The notes below the pieces were generated by a model that worked only from the letters and a program-made list of their open reading frames with translations, did no database searches and was not told the origin of the DNA. Shown here one piece after another: positions 7,020 to 15,240 of a stretch of 34,491 nt of DNA. Numbering within the stretch: the first letter of the stretch is position 1; every line of letters begins with the position of its first letter. A program made the translations under genes and the position numbers. The stretch comes from Ruminococcus sp. (GTDB taxonomy: Bacteria > Bacillota > Clostridia > Oscillospirales > Ruminococcaceae), in NCBI GenBank assembly GCA_017534835.1, contig JAFXVT010000007.1, positions 1 through 34,491 of the forward strand, given 5' to 3'.

Positions 7020-7775
7020 ATGAGCGAAAAAATAGTACAGGCAGCAGGAAGAGACGCACTTGGTGAGTTCGCTCCCGATTTTGCGCATTTCAACGACGAT
7101 ATCCTGTTCGGCGAGAACTGGAACAACACCGACATCGACCTGAAAACAAGATGCATCATCACAGTCGTAGCGCTGATGTCTCAGGGCGTGACGGATAATT
7201 CTATCCGCTACCATATAACGAATGCGAAGGCTCACGGCGTTTCACAGAGGGAAATGGCAGCCGTCATCACACACACCGCTTTTTATGCAGGCTGGCCGCA
7301 CGCCTGGGCAGTTTTCAATATCGCGAAGGAGGTATACGCGGACGATTCGCCTGCGCTCACCGATAAGGAAAGGTTCGCGAAAGAGCTTTTCTTCCCTATC
7401 GGCGAGCCGAATCCGTTTGGCGAATTCTTCGTTGGTCAGAGCTATCTTGCACCTGTTTCGACGGAGCAGATACCTGTATACAATGTGACATTCGAGCCTG
7501 CCTGCCGAAACAACTGGCATATCCACCACGCTAAGAGCGGCGGAGGACAGATGCTCATCTGCATCGGCGGACGCGGCTATTATCAGGAATGGGGCAGGGA
7601 GGCTGTCATGCTGACTCCCGGCAGCGTCATCAATATCCCTGCCGGTGTCAAGCACTGGCACGGCGCAGCTCCGGACAGCTGGTTCTCACATCTTGCGGCA
7701 GAGATACCCGGCGAGGATGGGAAGACCGAGTGGTGCGAGGCTGTTTCCGACGAGGACTACGGCAAGCTTAAATGA
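7020..7775 (+). CDS. Carboxymuconolactone decarboxylase-cupin fusion protein
   Basis: The start is ATG 7020, preceded by AGGAGG at good spacing; the frame is open further upstream but overlaps the reductase. The 251-residue protein has an N-terminal CMD/AhpD-like helical domain (about 15-105, TRCIITVVALMSQG...YHITNAKAHGVSQREMAAVITHTAFYAGWPHAW) and a C-terminal cupin (about 135-235) with the metal-binding pattern NNWHIHHAKSGGGQ...GYYQEWG...PGSVINIPAGVKHWHGA. The CMD half lacks the CxxC of AhpD peroxidases, so peroxidase activity is unlikely. Such fusions commonly neighbour aldo/keto reductases and flavodoxins. The biochemical role is undefined; cyclic lactone, quinone or aromatic chemistry is a reasonable guess. 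Confidence 0.9.
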   Translation: MSEKIVQAAGRDALGEFAPDFAHFNDDILFGENWNNTDIDLKTRCIITVVALMSQGVTDNSIRYHITNAKAHGVSQREMAAVITHTAFYAGWPHAWAVFNIAKEVYADDSPALTDKERFAKELFFPIGEPNPFGEFFVGQSYLAPVSTEQIPVYNVTFEPACRNNWHIHHAKSGGGQMLICIGGRGYYQEWGREAVMLTPGSVINIPAGVKHWHGAAPDSWFSHLAAEIPGEDGKTEWCEAVSDEDYGKLK

Positions 7776-7794
7776 CACGAAGGGAGCGTTTCTG

Positions 7795-8328
7795 ATGAAG
7801 ATAGTTGTTCTCAAAAGCAGCGGAAACACTCACGGCTCATCGAATCTGCTCGCGGACGAGTTTATCCGCGGCGCGACGGAGAGCGGTCACACCGTCACTG
7901 AGATAGACACCTTCCGCATAAATGTCAGTCCGTGTACAGGCTGTGTTGCCTGCGGATATGAGGGTACGTGCGCACAGTCCGATGATATGGAGACTGTCCG
8001 CAGCACTGTTCTCGCCGGCGATATGATAGTATTCGTAACGCCGCTTTACTACTACGGTATGTCCGCACAGCTAAAGACCGTTATCGACCGTTTCTGCGCA
8101 TTCAATTCGAGCATAACGCGCAGGCATATGAAATCGGTGCTGATAAGTGCCGCGTGGAATGCCGATGACTGGACATTTGAAGCTCTTGAATCGCATTATA
8201 AGACGCTCGTGCGGTATCTGCACTTCGATGACTCCGGAAGCATCCTCGGATACGGCTGCGGAAGCGTCGGAATGACACAGCGTTCAGAATATCCCGGGCT
8301 TGCATACAGGCTCGGAAGATCATTATAA
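7795..8328 (+). CDS. NADPH-dependent FMN reductase / iron-sulfur flavoprotein-like
   Basis: The start ATG 7795 has AAGGGAG upstream and gives 177 residues; longer in-frame readings overlap the previous gene. The fold is flavodoxin-like: MKIVVLKSSGNTHGSSNLLADEFI is the FMN phosphate loop, and VFVTPLYYYGMSAQLKTVIDRFCAF is the conserved isoalloxazine-side segment of NADPH-dependent FMN reductases. Cysteines 47, 50, 53 and 59 (SPCTGCVACGYEGTC) match the compact cysteine motif of iron-sulfur flavoproteins and of multimeric flavodoxin WrbA-like proteins of anaerobes, so a [4Fe-4S] cluster is possible. It follows the CMD-cupin gene by 19 bases. It probably carries electrons for reduction of quinones or similar electrophiles. 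Confidence 0.88.
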   Translation: MKIVVLKSSGNTHGSSNLLADEFIRGATESGHTVTEIDTFRINVSPCTGCVACGYEGTCAQSDDMETVRSTVLAGDMIVFVTPLYYYGMSAQLKTVIDRFCAFNSSITRRHMKSVLISAAWNADDWTFEALESHYKTLVRYLHFDDSGSILGYGCGSVGMTQRSEYPGLAYRLGRSL

Positions 8329-8347
8329 TATCAAGGAGGAAACTACA

Positions 8348-8809
8348 ATGAGCAAAAAATTAGTTGCATACTTTTCCGCAAGCGGCAATACAGCATCGCT
8401 TGCTAAGAAGCTTGCTGACGCAGCAGGCGCCGACATCTATGAGATAAGACCCGAAACTCCCTACACCGGCGCCGACCTCAACTGGCAGGACAAGCAGTCG
8501 CGCAGCAGTGTCGAGATGAGCGACCATTCCTCGCGCCCGGCATTAGCAGACAAGAGTGCGAATATCGCCGGTTACGATACCGTTTATGTCGGATTCCCGG
8601 TATGGTGGTACATCGCTCCGACCATCATCAACACCTTCCTTGAGAGCTATGACTTCTCGGGCAAGAGGATAATACTCTTCGCAACATCTGGCGGAAGCGG
8701 CTTCGGAAAGGCTGTTGAGAACCTCCGGTCCAGCGCTCCCGGTGCGGTGATAACGGAGGGCAGGGTGAATCCCTCCGCAGTCGACATCAAGGCGCTTGCT
8801 GATATGTAA
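8348..8809 (+). CDS. Flavodoxin
   Basis: ATG 8348 follows AAGGAGG and gives 153 residues. The N-terminus KLVAYFSASGNTASLAKKLA is the FMN phosphate-binding loop of flavodoxins, YDTVYVGFPVWWYIAPTIINTFLESYDFSGKRI includes the WWY flavin-stacking region, and ATSGGSGFGKAVENL is the final conserved loop. The size and features fit the flavodoxin_4 family common in anaerobic Firmicutes. It is the last gene of the TetR operon, directly before a terminator, and could supply low-potential electrons to the other enzymes or act as a quinone reductase. Confidence 0.93.
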   Translation: MSKKLVAYFSASGNTASLAKKLADAAGADIYEIRPETPYTGADLNWQDKQSRSSVEMSDHSSRPALADKSANIAGYDTVYVGFPVWWYIAPTIINTFLESYDFSGKRIILFATSGGSGFGKAVENLRSSAPGAVITEGRVNPSAVDIKALADM

Positions 8810-8816
8810 CGGAAGC

Positions 8817-8868
8817 AAAAAAGTGTATCATCTGAAGGAACTGCTTCCTCGGGTGATACACTTTTCGT
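8817..8868. terminator. Bidirectional terminator
   Basis: AAGTGTATCA (8821-8830) pairs perfectly with TGATACACTT (8854-8863) around a 23-nt loop that itself contains a small GAAG/CTTC hairpin. It has A residues on the left and TTTTCGTTT on the right, so it can end both the flavodoxin operon and the convergent membrane-protein gene. Confidence 0.88.
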
Positions 8869-9843
8869 TTATTTTACTGATGGCGGAGCATACTTCCGCG
8901 GTCTGATGAAAGCTCTGACCCTCCGGACGATACGGCGCTCGTTTGAAAGTGCAAATGCAGCGGCTGTGAAGACGAGCATCCCTGCGGCTGCCTCGAACGG
9001 GAATTTCAGAAGAGCACTTTCGGGAATGATGAACGGGAGCGTTGCAATTGCTCCGCACGGAGGGAAATACAGCTTCATTCTGCCGACTGCAACGAGTATC
9101 ACCGCACACGAAACTGCCGCCGGTACAGCAAGCGGAAGTCCGAGCTTTTCTGCGAGCACGAATCTTGTGAGGACGCCGGTAACGGCTGCGAGCACTATCA
9201 GTGATACAGCCGTCGGAGCACGTCCGAGAAGCCTGCTCTGCGGTGACGACATCTCGAAAAAAGCGACGATGAGCGGCGGAGCTATGAAGAATATCTCCTT
9301 CGTAAGCGCCGGTATCACACATATAACACCTGCCGCAGCTATCTGCTTCAGGCGGAGGATATACAGCTGCTTATCGGGCTTTACGGGCGTGAAGGCATAA
9401 GGCTCGCGCAAGCCGCATCTCTCAAAAATGAGCTGTGCGAGCAGTATCAGCGATGTCATCACCACTACCGAGCCGATGTAAACGGGACTCCGTGTACCCA
9501 GCAGCACCGGGAGCACACACGCAGAGACCGCCGGCAGGAATCCCGTGCCCGAGACAGTCACGCAGGCGACCGCACACAGCAGTGCGAGCGGCAGCTTCAA
9601 AGCCAGAGCCAGCGGTACGAAGACCAGTCCGACTCCGAGCACCGCCGCCGAAGCTATCGTCAGCAGAAGTCTCAGCCGCGAGGTGTTCCAAGCCTGCTTC
9701 GGGGCAGCGAGAGCTCCGATAGCAACAGCTGTTATCTCGGGGAATATTATCTCTTTATCGTGCATAAGCTCCGATGCGGCTACCATACAAACTGCAAGTA
9801 TGAGCGAGACCGCCGCCGGGAGCATTTCCTTGTATCTATTCAA
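8869..9843 (-). CDS. Polytopic membrane protein (HPP-like)
   Basis: The start is taken as TTG 9843, which has AAAGGTG about 6 bases upstream; the ATG codons at 9888 and 9879 would lie at or beside the predicted transcription start, so they are unlikely. The 324-residue product has eight to ten hydrophobic segments in two similar halves, with FPEITAVAIGALAAPKQAW near the front and YFPPCGAIATLPFIIP in the second half. The PP-containing segment and the repeat organisation recall HPP-family inner-membrane proteins, but the match is weak. The C-terminus is short, basic and cytoplasmic (RRIVRRVRAFIRPRKY). Function is unknown. It is divergent from the amino-acid symporter. Confidence 0.75.
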   Translation of the reverse strand: MNRYKEMLPAAVSLILAVCMVAASELMHDKEIIFPEITAVAIGALAAPKQAWNTSRLRLLLTIASAAVLGVGLVFVPLALALKLPLALLCAVACVTVSGTGFLPAVSACVLPVLLGTRSPVYIGSVVVMTSLILLAQLIFERCGLREPYAFTPVKPDKQLYILRLKQIAAAGVICVIPALTKEIFFIAPPLIVAFFEMSSPQSRLLGRAPTAVSLIVLAAVTGVLTRFVLAEKLGLPLAVPAAVSCAVILVAVGRMKLYFPPCGAIATLPFIIPESALLKFPFEAAAGMLVFTAAAFALSNERRIVRRVRAFIRPRKYAPPSVK

Positions 9844-9893
9844 TCGTTTCACCTTTACTGCAATAGTCACAATCCTCATTGATGCCACATCAA

Positions 9894-9922
9894 ATTATAG
9901 CACAGCATCAGAGCGATTTCAA
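9894..9922 (-). promoter_or_regulatory. Promoter for the HPP-like membrane protein
   Basis: On the minus strand TTGAAA (9922-9917), a 17-bp spacer and TATAAT (9899-9894) form a near-consensus promoter. The predicted start near 9887 supports the TTG start at 9843 over the more upstream ATG codons. Confidence 0.75.
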
Positions 9923-9954
9923 GGGGCGCGGAGAAATAATTGCTCCGATATACA

Positions 9955-9983
9955 TTGACAACAGAGGAGATCTGTGATATAAT
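9955..9983 (+). promoter_or_regulatory. Promoter for the AGCS symporter
   Basis: TTGACA (9955-9960), a 17-bp spacer and TATAAT (9978-9983) make a consensus sigma-A promoter 33 bases before the symporter start codon. No regulator site is obvious. Confidence 0.85.
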
Positions 9984-10015
9984 TTTAACGAAGTTTGACA
10001 TCCGGAGGTGTATCA

Positions 10016-11437
10016 TTGGATAAGATCAATGATTTTATAAGCACAGCAGACAGCTATGTGTGGGGACTTCCTCTCATAATCCTCATAATGGTATGCGGTG
10101 TGCTGCTAACGGCAAGGCTGAGATTCCTTCAGGTACGCAGGCTCGGAACTGCGCTGAAGTATATGGTCAGGAACGAGGAGAACGGAAGCGGCGAGGTATC
10201 GAGCTTTGCAGCTCTGTGTACTGCTCTTTCGGCGACGGTCGGAACGGGAAATATCGTCGGCGTCGCAACAGCGATAGCGGCAGGAGGTCCGGGAGCTCTT
10301 TTCTGGATGGAGCTTGCGGCTTTCCTCGGAATGTCTACGAAATACGCAGAGGGACTTCTTGCAGTAAAGTACCGCGTAAAGGACGAAAACGGCAACTACC
10401 TCGGCGGTCCGTTCTATTACATCGAGAACGGTCTCGGCAAGAAATGGAAGTGGCTCGGCAAGATATTCGCGGTATTCGGACTTCTTGCCGGAATAATGGG
10501 TATCGGTACGATAACGCAGATAAACGGTATCACGTCTGCGGCGAACACCTTTTTTGACCCGGATATGAAGCATAAGGTAACGCTGTTCGGTATGGATTAT
10601 ACGTGGACGACGGTCATCGCCGGCGCACTGATAACGCTTCTCACCGCGCTCATCGTCATCGGCGGTATAAAGCGCATCGCGACAGTTTCAGAGGTCATCG
10701 TCCCGGTGATGATAGTTGCATATGCAGGCTGCTGCCTTACTATCATATTCTGCCACATCACTGAGATACCGTCAGCGCTCTCGGCGATAATCGAGGGTGC
10801 ATTCAGCACAAAGGCTGTTGCAGGCGGCACCGCAGGTACAGTTATGATGTACGCGATGAAGAGCGGTGTTGCGAGAGGAATATTCTCAAACGAAGCCGGA
10901 CTCGGCTCTGCACCTATCGCCGCAGCTGCCGCAAAGACGAACGAGCCTGTTCGTCAGGGACTCGTCACAATGACCGGTACATTCATAGATACTATCATCG
11001 TATGTACGATGACCGGACTTGCGATAATAATGTCCGGCAGCCATAACACAGCTGAGCTCAAGGGCGTAATGATAACGATGGACGCATTCGATTACGGTCT
11101 GCCGTTCAGCGAGAGGGTATCGTCGTTCATACTTATGTCCTGTCTTGCGGTATTCGCATTCACGACCATCCTCGGCTGGAATTACTATTCCGAGCGCTGC
11201 CTTTCCTATCTTACAGGCGCGAACAAATATGTTACGGTCATTTACAGATGGGTGTACATCGCCGCAGTTTTCATTGGTCCCTACCTCGCAGTAGAGGCTG
11301 TATGGAACCTTGCGGATATATTCAACGGACTTATGGCTATCCCGAACGTAATCGCGATAATACTGCTCTCCGGAGTCGTTTCCTCCGAGACAAAGGACTA
11401 CCTCGCAAGATTAAAGGCTGGCAAGGTCGAAGAATAA
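10016..11437 (+). CDS. AGCS family sodium:alanine/glycine symporter
   Basis: Translation probably starts at TTG 10016, five bases after GGAGGTG; the in-frame TTG at 9995 precedes that site and lacks one of its own. The 473-residue protein has about ten transmembrane segments and the AGCS signatures, notably ALSATVGTGNIVGVATAIAAGGPGALFWM, then YLGGPFYYIENGLGKKWKWLG, GVARGIFSNEAGLGSAPIAAAAAKTNEPVRQGLV and FTTILGWNYYSERC. Members import alanine or glycine with sodium. It is transcribed alone from its own strong promoter and ends at a bidirectional terminator. The exact substrate is not visible in the sequence. Confidence 0.95.
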   Translation: MDKINDFISTADSYVWGLPLIILIMVCGVLLTARLRFLQVRRLGTALKYMVRNEENGSGEVSSFAALCTALSATVGTGNIVGVATAIAAGGPGALFWMELAAFLGMSTKYAEGLLAVKYRVKDENGNYLGGPFYYIENGLGKKWKWLGKIFAVFGLLAGIMGIGTITQINGITSAANTFFDPDMKHKVTLFGMDYTWTTVIAGALITLLTALIVIGGIKRIATVSEVIVPVMIVAYAGCCLTIIFCHITEIPSALSAIIEGAFSTKAVAGGTAGTVMMYAMKSGVARGIFSNEAGLGSAPIAAAAAKTNEPVRQGLVTMTGTFIDTIIVCTMTGLAIIMSGSHNTAELKGVMITMDAFDYGLPFSERVSSFILMSCLAVFAFTTILGWNYYSERCLSYLTGANKYVTVIYRWVYIAAVFIGPYLAVEAVWNLADIFNGLMAIPNVIAIILLSGVVSSETKDYLARLKAGKVEE

Positions 11438-11453
11438 CTGCTGAAATAATACG

Positions 11454-11512
11454 AAAATGTCCGCACGGGCTGCGAGTGGCTTAGTCACAGCACCTGTGCG
11501 GACATTTTCTAA
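11454..11512. terminator. Bidirectional terminator
   Basis: AAAATGTCCGCAC (11454-11466) pairs perfectly with GTGCGGACATTTT (11496-11508), a 13-bp stem whose A/T ends supply U tracts in both directions. It separates the symporter from the convergent cellulase gene. Confidence 0.9.
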
Positions 11513-11529
11513 AGAAAAGGGAAATATTA

Positions 11530-12912
11530 CTATTTATTGAGGAGGTCTTTTCTCATAAGGCAGAGGTCGAATGTGTCGAGTCTGCCGTCGCCGTCGTAGT
11601 CGGCGTTCTTCCATTCAGCGAGAGCTGAGTCGGAGCTTCCGAGCAGCCATTTCTGAGTTGCGACGAGGTCAGCGACCTCGAATGTGCCGCTGTTGTTCAC
11701 GTCGCCCATAACGGGAGTCGGGTCAGCCTGCTTTGGTGAAAACTCCTTGCCGCCTATCTCAAAGAGCTTTTTCTGCAGCTCCTGATCCTCCATTTTGCAG
11801 GTCTCGCGGTTGTAGTGTCCGCCGGGAGTTGCCCACATAATGGGGCAGTGACCGCTCTTGTAAGCCTCCTCGCACACAGATGAGAGGAAGCGGCGGACCG
11901 ATTCGGGCTCTTTATTCTTTGTGGGACAGCCATATTCGCCGATGATAACGGGAATACCCTTATCAGTGAAGTGAGATTTGAGGGTCGCCATCTCACTTCT
12001 CAGCGAGGCATAGTCCTGATCGCTTCCCCAGGTGGGAGTAGCCTTGCCCCAGTCCGCGTCCTCCTCGAGGATAGCGAATCCGGCAGGCGAATAGTAGTGA
12101 ACGGAAACTGCCATGCGGTTCGCCGGGTCAGTCGGCATTTTGAACATATCATCACAGGTGCGGTCGATAGCTGTATTATAGCCCGATATGAGCAGATGAC
12201 GCTTGGAGTTGTTTCCGCCGGAGTCTCTTACGACGTCCACGAATCTTTGATTTATCTCGTTGCAGAGCGCATACGATTCAGCCTTGCCGCTCGTACCGCC
12301 CCACGGGTTCCATATGCTCTCCCAGCCGAGCTCCTCGTTCTGGGATTCAAACATAAGGTAGTCGCTGTATTCCTTGAAGCTTTCGGCTATCTGCTCCCAC
12401 ATATGAGTATAGCGCTTCATACTCTCGTCCTTGTCATCGGGGAACTTGTTCACCCAGCCGCCGTCCCAGTGGATATTGATGATAGCGTACATACCGCTCT
12501 CGATAGTCCAGTCAACGACCTCGTGTACACGTGCATCATAATCGGGGTCGATGGTGTATGTACCGTCGTGCTCCATCATATTCGACCACGCGACCGGTAT
12601 ACGGAGGACGCCGAAGCCCTCCTTCGCCATTCCCTCTATCATTTCCTTTGTGATAACGGGACTTCCCCAGGCTTTTTCGTAGTCATTCGGAGTTCCGGCG
12701 CTCCATTTGGCGATCCAGTCCTCCTCATACCAGTTCGGGCACGCCTCGAATGTATTTCCGAGGTTTATGCCGATACCCATATCCTTCACGAGTTCCATAG
12801 TTGTGATGTCCCTCATATCGCTGCCGGCAGCTTTCACGCTGACGAGCCCGGCATTTGCAGTGAGCAGCATAACAGCTGCGGTGAGCGATGAAACGATTTT
12901 TTTCATCTTCAT
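11530..12912 (-). CDS. Secreted GH5 endoglucanase with C-terminal dockerin
   Basis: Counting from ATG 12912 (AAGGAGG about ten bases upstream; the ATG at 12921 is too close to it) the protein has 460 residues. A Sec signal peptide (MKMKKIVSSLTAAVMLLTANAG...KAA) is followed by a GH5 TIM barrel, starting MGIGINLGNTFEA. Glu193 (FESQNEELGW) is the expected acid/base and Glu326 (VIIGEYGCP) the nucleophile; INIHWDGGW and VSVHYYSP are further GH5 motifs. The last 57 residues, from MGDVNNSGTFEVADLVATQK to YDGDGRLDTFDLCLMRKDLL, form a dockerin with two calcium-binding loops, so the enzyme should dock into a cellulosome or cohesin-bearing surface protein. No carbohydrate-binding module is present. The acid/base sequence QNEE rather than the more usual NEP is worth noting. 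A regulator gene lies directly upstream on the same strand. Confidence 0.95.
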   Translation of the reverse strand: MKMKKIVSSLTAAVMLLTANAGLVSVKAAGSDMRDITTMELVKDMGIGINLGNTFEACPNWYEEDWIAKWSAGTPNDYEKAWGSPVITKEMIEGMAKEGFGVLRIPVAWSNMMEHDGTYTIDPDYDARVHEVVDWTIESGMYAIINIHWDGGWVNKFPDDKDESMKRYTHMWEQIAESFKEYSDYLMFESQNEELGWESIWNPWGGTSGKAESYALCNEINQRFVDVVRDSGGNNSKRHLLISGYNTAIDRTCDDMFKMPTDPANRMAVSVHYYSPAGFAILEEDADWGKATPTWGSDQDYASLRSEMATLKSHFTDKGIPVIIGEYGCPTKNKEPESVRRFLSSVCEEAYKSGHCPIMWATPGGHYNRETCKMEDQELQKKLFEIGGKEFSPKQADPTPVMGDVNNSGTFEVADLVATQKWLLGSSDSALAEWKNADYDGDGRLDTFDLCLMRKDLLNK

Positions 12913-12967
12913 TCTGATCATTCCTCCTTATTTGCTGAAAATAGACACGAACTATTTTGTCATAACT

Positions 12968-12996
12968 ATTCTACGCTCAGGGAGGAATAATAGCAA
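12968..12996 (-). promoter_or_regulatory. Predicted promoter for the cellulase
   Basis: TTGCTA (12996-12991) and TAGAAT (12973-12968) are separated by 17 bp on the minus strand. The -10 is imperfect, as expected of a regulated promoter. An 11-bp sequence shared with the upstream regulator's promoter region lies just before the -35 (13015-13025). Confidence 0.6.
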
Positions 12997-13014
12997 CCCA
13001 TAATGTTGGCTTTT

Positions 13015-13025
13015 AGTGGACAAAA
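13015..13025. promoter_or_regulatory. Candidate operator, copy 1 (AGTGGACAAAA)
   Basis: The 11-mer AGTGGACAAAA, read on the plus strand, lies 18 bp upstream of the cellulase -35 box. The same 11-mer occurs on the minus strand upstream of the regulator gene (15283-15293). Shared position relative to two neighbouring promoters makes it a candidate binding site for the regulator encoded between them. Confidence 0.4.
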
Positions 13026-13031
13026 CCGGCA

Positions 13032-15209
13032 CTATCCCTTGATAAGGTTCCGGTACTGGAGCGCAGGTATGCCGACATTTGCCGCGAACTGCCGCTGGAA
13101 GTATTTATAGTCGAGATAGCTGCACTTCTCGGAAATATCGGAAATGCTCAGCGAAGTCGTGGCGAGGTAGTATTTGGCTTTGGCGAGGCGGGCATTTATG
13201 CAGTCCTGATGAAAGGTGATGCCGAAGCACGACTTGTAATTGCGGCGGAATGAGTCGATGTGTCCGGGTTCGACGTTGTCGCTGTCGCGGTCGAAGGTGG
13301 TCTCGGGCTCGGTGTAGATGCGGTTGCGGAAACCGAGCAATTCGCTGTAATACCTGTTTTTGCGCCTGAGGGAGAGTCTGCGCTGCTCAGCGCTGAGAGC
13401 CTCCTCAGCGCGTTCCATAAGCTCATCAAAGCTGTCCTCGCCGCAGGGGATAGTGCAGCAGGCGAACGAGTTCATTCCGGCGTAGCTTATGTACGCACGC
13501 TCTTGTATCAGAACGGAGCTCAGCAGGTCGGAGATCATTTCTGGCGCGGCGAGGCTCTGAACGATACAGATGAACAGGTCGTCGCCGATACGCCCGGAAA
13601 CGTCGTGGTTGCCGCAGAATTTCGAGATAGCCCTTGCCGCGCCGAGGAAGGCATCGGTCCGGCTTCGGACGTCCTCCTCAGTGAATTGGTGCGGAAAGAG
13701 GTCGATACGGAGAGCGGCGAGGAAGAGGGTCTTGTTATCGTGTATGCGTATCGCCTGATAAGTTCGCCGGAGTCCCTTTTCGTTGTTCATTCCGGTGAGA
13801 GTGTCCCTGTATTCCGAGACATTCTGACAGCTTATAAGATAGCGTATATCGTTTTTCAGGCGGAGAAATTCCAGACCGATAGAGACTGATTTCAGCCAGT
13901 GCCTGTAAACGTCATCGTAGCTTTCGGGCGTGTCGTAGAGTATCGCCATATAGCCGAAGAGTTTCTGTCCCGAAAACAGCGGATTGAAGTAGCAAACTGC
14001 CGCGTCGCGTTCGTGAGCGAAGAAGGTGCGCAGGTCGAACCTGTCCGTTTCAAATGCACTGCTGAGACTGCCGCTTATCACGCTGACAGAGCGCATTATG
14101 CCGGACTTGTTCTCGCTCTGCTCATTCCAGTCGGAAAAGAGACTGAGATAGATATTCCGCTTGTTCCGGATCAGCCATTGATGCTCGCTGACGATGCGGA
14201 TAAAGCTCTCCATATCGCGTGCGAGCGTGAGAAGCTGCTCCATTGTGCTGAAGAGGCTGAGGTCGGTATAATCCCGGCGCTGCTCAGCGTTGCGGAGCTC
14301 GGCGAGGGTGAGCTCGTTATCGGGTCTGCACGGACAGCTCCTGCCGAAAACGAAGCTTCCGCGCGGAGGGATGAATGCAGGCGGAGCGAGCCCCTCAATA
14401 AGGTGCTGAAGGTGCAGAGCAGCAGACCTTCCGAGGTCCCGGCGGTTCTTGCGGAAGCAGGTGAGCGGCGGAGAATAGTACATTCGCCTGTCGGAGTATT
14501 CGTAGCTGACAACGGTTATCTGCTCCGGCACATTTATGTGAGCGTCCGCGAATCTGCGCAGCATACCGTAAGCCATCATATCGCTCGCACAGATGACAGC
14601 CTGCGGCATACGAAGCTCGCCGCTGATGTAGCGCTGTGCGAGCTGCTCACCGGAGCTGAGCCAGAAGTCGCCGAAGAAGATACGGTTTCGGTCGGGAGTT
14701 ATCCCGTGCGCTTCAAGTGCCCTGATATAGCCTTCTGTGCGGATATGTGAAGCCTCGATGCTCTCAAGTCCGGTGAGGAAGTCGATGTCAGTGAAGCCGT
14801 GCTTCTCAATGAGGTGCGAGGTGAGCTCTGCAACATCGCCTGCATCGTCTGTGGAAAAGAGCGTGTAGCTGAGCTCCTCGAATTCCGCGAGGCGCGTGCC
14901 TATGCCGACGATCGGAATGTCCCTCCCTGCGAGAACAGAGGCGATACGCCGCCTGCTGATGCCCTCGACGAATGACTCGCAGAGGAGTATGATACCGCTT
15001 ATATCTGGAGAGCGTATGAGGTCGTATATCTCCTGCTCGCACATAAGGTTGTCATTTTGCTGGACGGTATTGTAAATATTCGAGAAAACGACGGTCGCAA
15101 AGCCATTTTTCTTATTTTCTGAGATTATGCCGCTGAGCAGCTCCTTTTCCGCGAAGCCGTTCGCGAGAGCTGTTACAACGGCTATTATCGGCGCTTTTGA
15201 GAGATTCAT
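13032..15209 (-). CDS. LacI-like sensor / degenerate GGDEF / AraC HTH regulator
   Basis: The 725-residue protein has three recognisable parts. Residues 1-300 form a LacI/GalR-type periplasmic-binding-fold sensor without the usual LacI DNA-binding head (PIIAVVTALANGFAEKELLSGI...ISGIILLCES...PIVGIGTR...PQAVICASDMMAYGM). About 460-600 resembles a GGDEF domain (DTLTGMNNEKGLRR, then SGRIGDDLFICIV), but the GGDEF signature is degenerate, so diguanylate cyclase activity is unlikely. The last 80 residues are an AraC-type double helix-turn-helix (CINARLAKAKYYLATTSLSISDISEKCSYLDYKYFQRQF). The start ATG 15209 has GGAGG upstream. It probably senses a sugar or oligosaccharide and controls the downstream cellulase and/or the divergent sugar kinase. 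That target assignment is inferred from position. Confidence 0.88.
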   Translation of the reverse strand: MNLSKAPIIAVVTALANGFAEKELLSGIISENKKNGFATVVFSNIYNTVQQNDNLMCEQEIYDLIRSPDISGIILLCESFVEGISRRRIASVLAGRDIPIVGIGTRLAEFEELSYTLFSTDDAGDVAELTSHLIEKHGFTDIDFLTGLESIEASHIRTEGYIRALEAHGITPDRNRIFFGDFWLSSGEQLAQRYISGELRMPQAVICASDMMAYGMLRRFADAHINVPEQITVVSYEYSDRRMYYSPPLTCFRKNRRDLGRSAALHLQHLIEGLAPPAFIPPRGSFVFGRSCPCRPDNELTLAELRNAEQRRDYTDLSLFSTMEQLLTLARDMESFIRIVSEHQWLIRNKRNIYLSLFSDWNEQSENKSGIMRSVSVISGSLSSAFETDRFDLRTFFAHERDAAVCYFNPLFSGQKLFGYMAILYDTPESYDDVYRHWLKSVSIGLEFLRLKNDIRYLISCQNVSEYRDTLTGMNNEKGLRRTYQAIRIHDNKTLFLAALRIDLFPHQFTEEDVRSRTDAFLGAARAISKFCGNHDVSGRIGDDLFICIVQSLAAPEMISDLLSSVLIQERAYISYAGMNSFACCTIPCGEDSFDELMERAEEALSAEQRRLSLRRKNRYYSELLGFRNRIYTEPETTFDRDSDNVEPGHIDSFRRNYKSCFGITFHQDCINARLAKAKYYLATTSLSISDISEKCSYLDYKYFQRQFAANVGIPALQYRNLIKG

Positions 15210-15240
15210 TTTCTGCCTCCGTGTATGTTATGTTAAGATA

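Noticed and set aside
6047-7162. 371-residue minus-strand ORF
   Set aside because: It is antisense to the aldo/keto reductase and CMD-cupin genes, has no promoter or ribosome binding site, and shows Cys/Leu-rich shadow composition.
11971-12891. 306-residue plus-strand ORF opposite the cellulase
   Set aside because: It is the reverse complement of a clear GH5-dockerin gene and encodes no recognisable domain.
13500-13800. Active diguanylate cyclase in the LacI/AraC hybrid regulator
   Set aside because: The signature reads GRIGDDLF and the catalytic pattern is not preserved.
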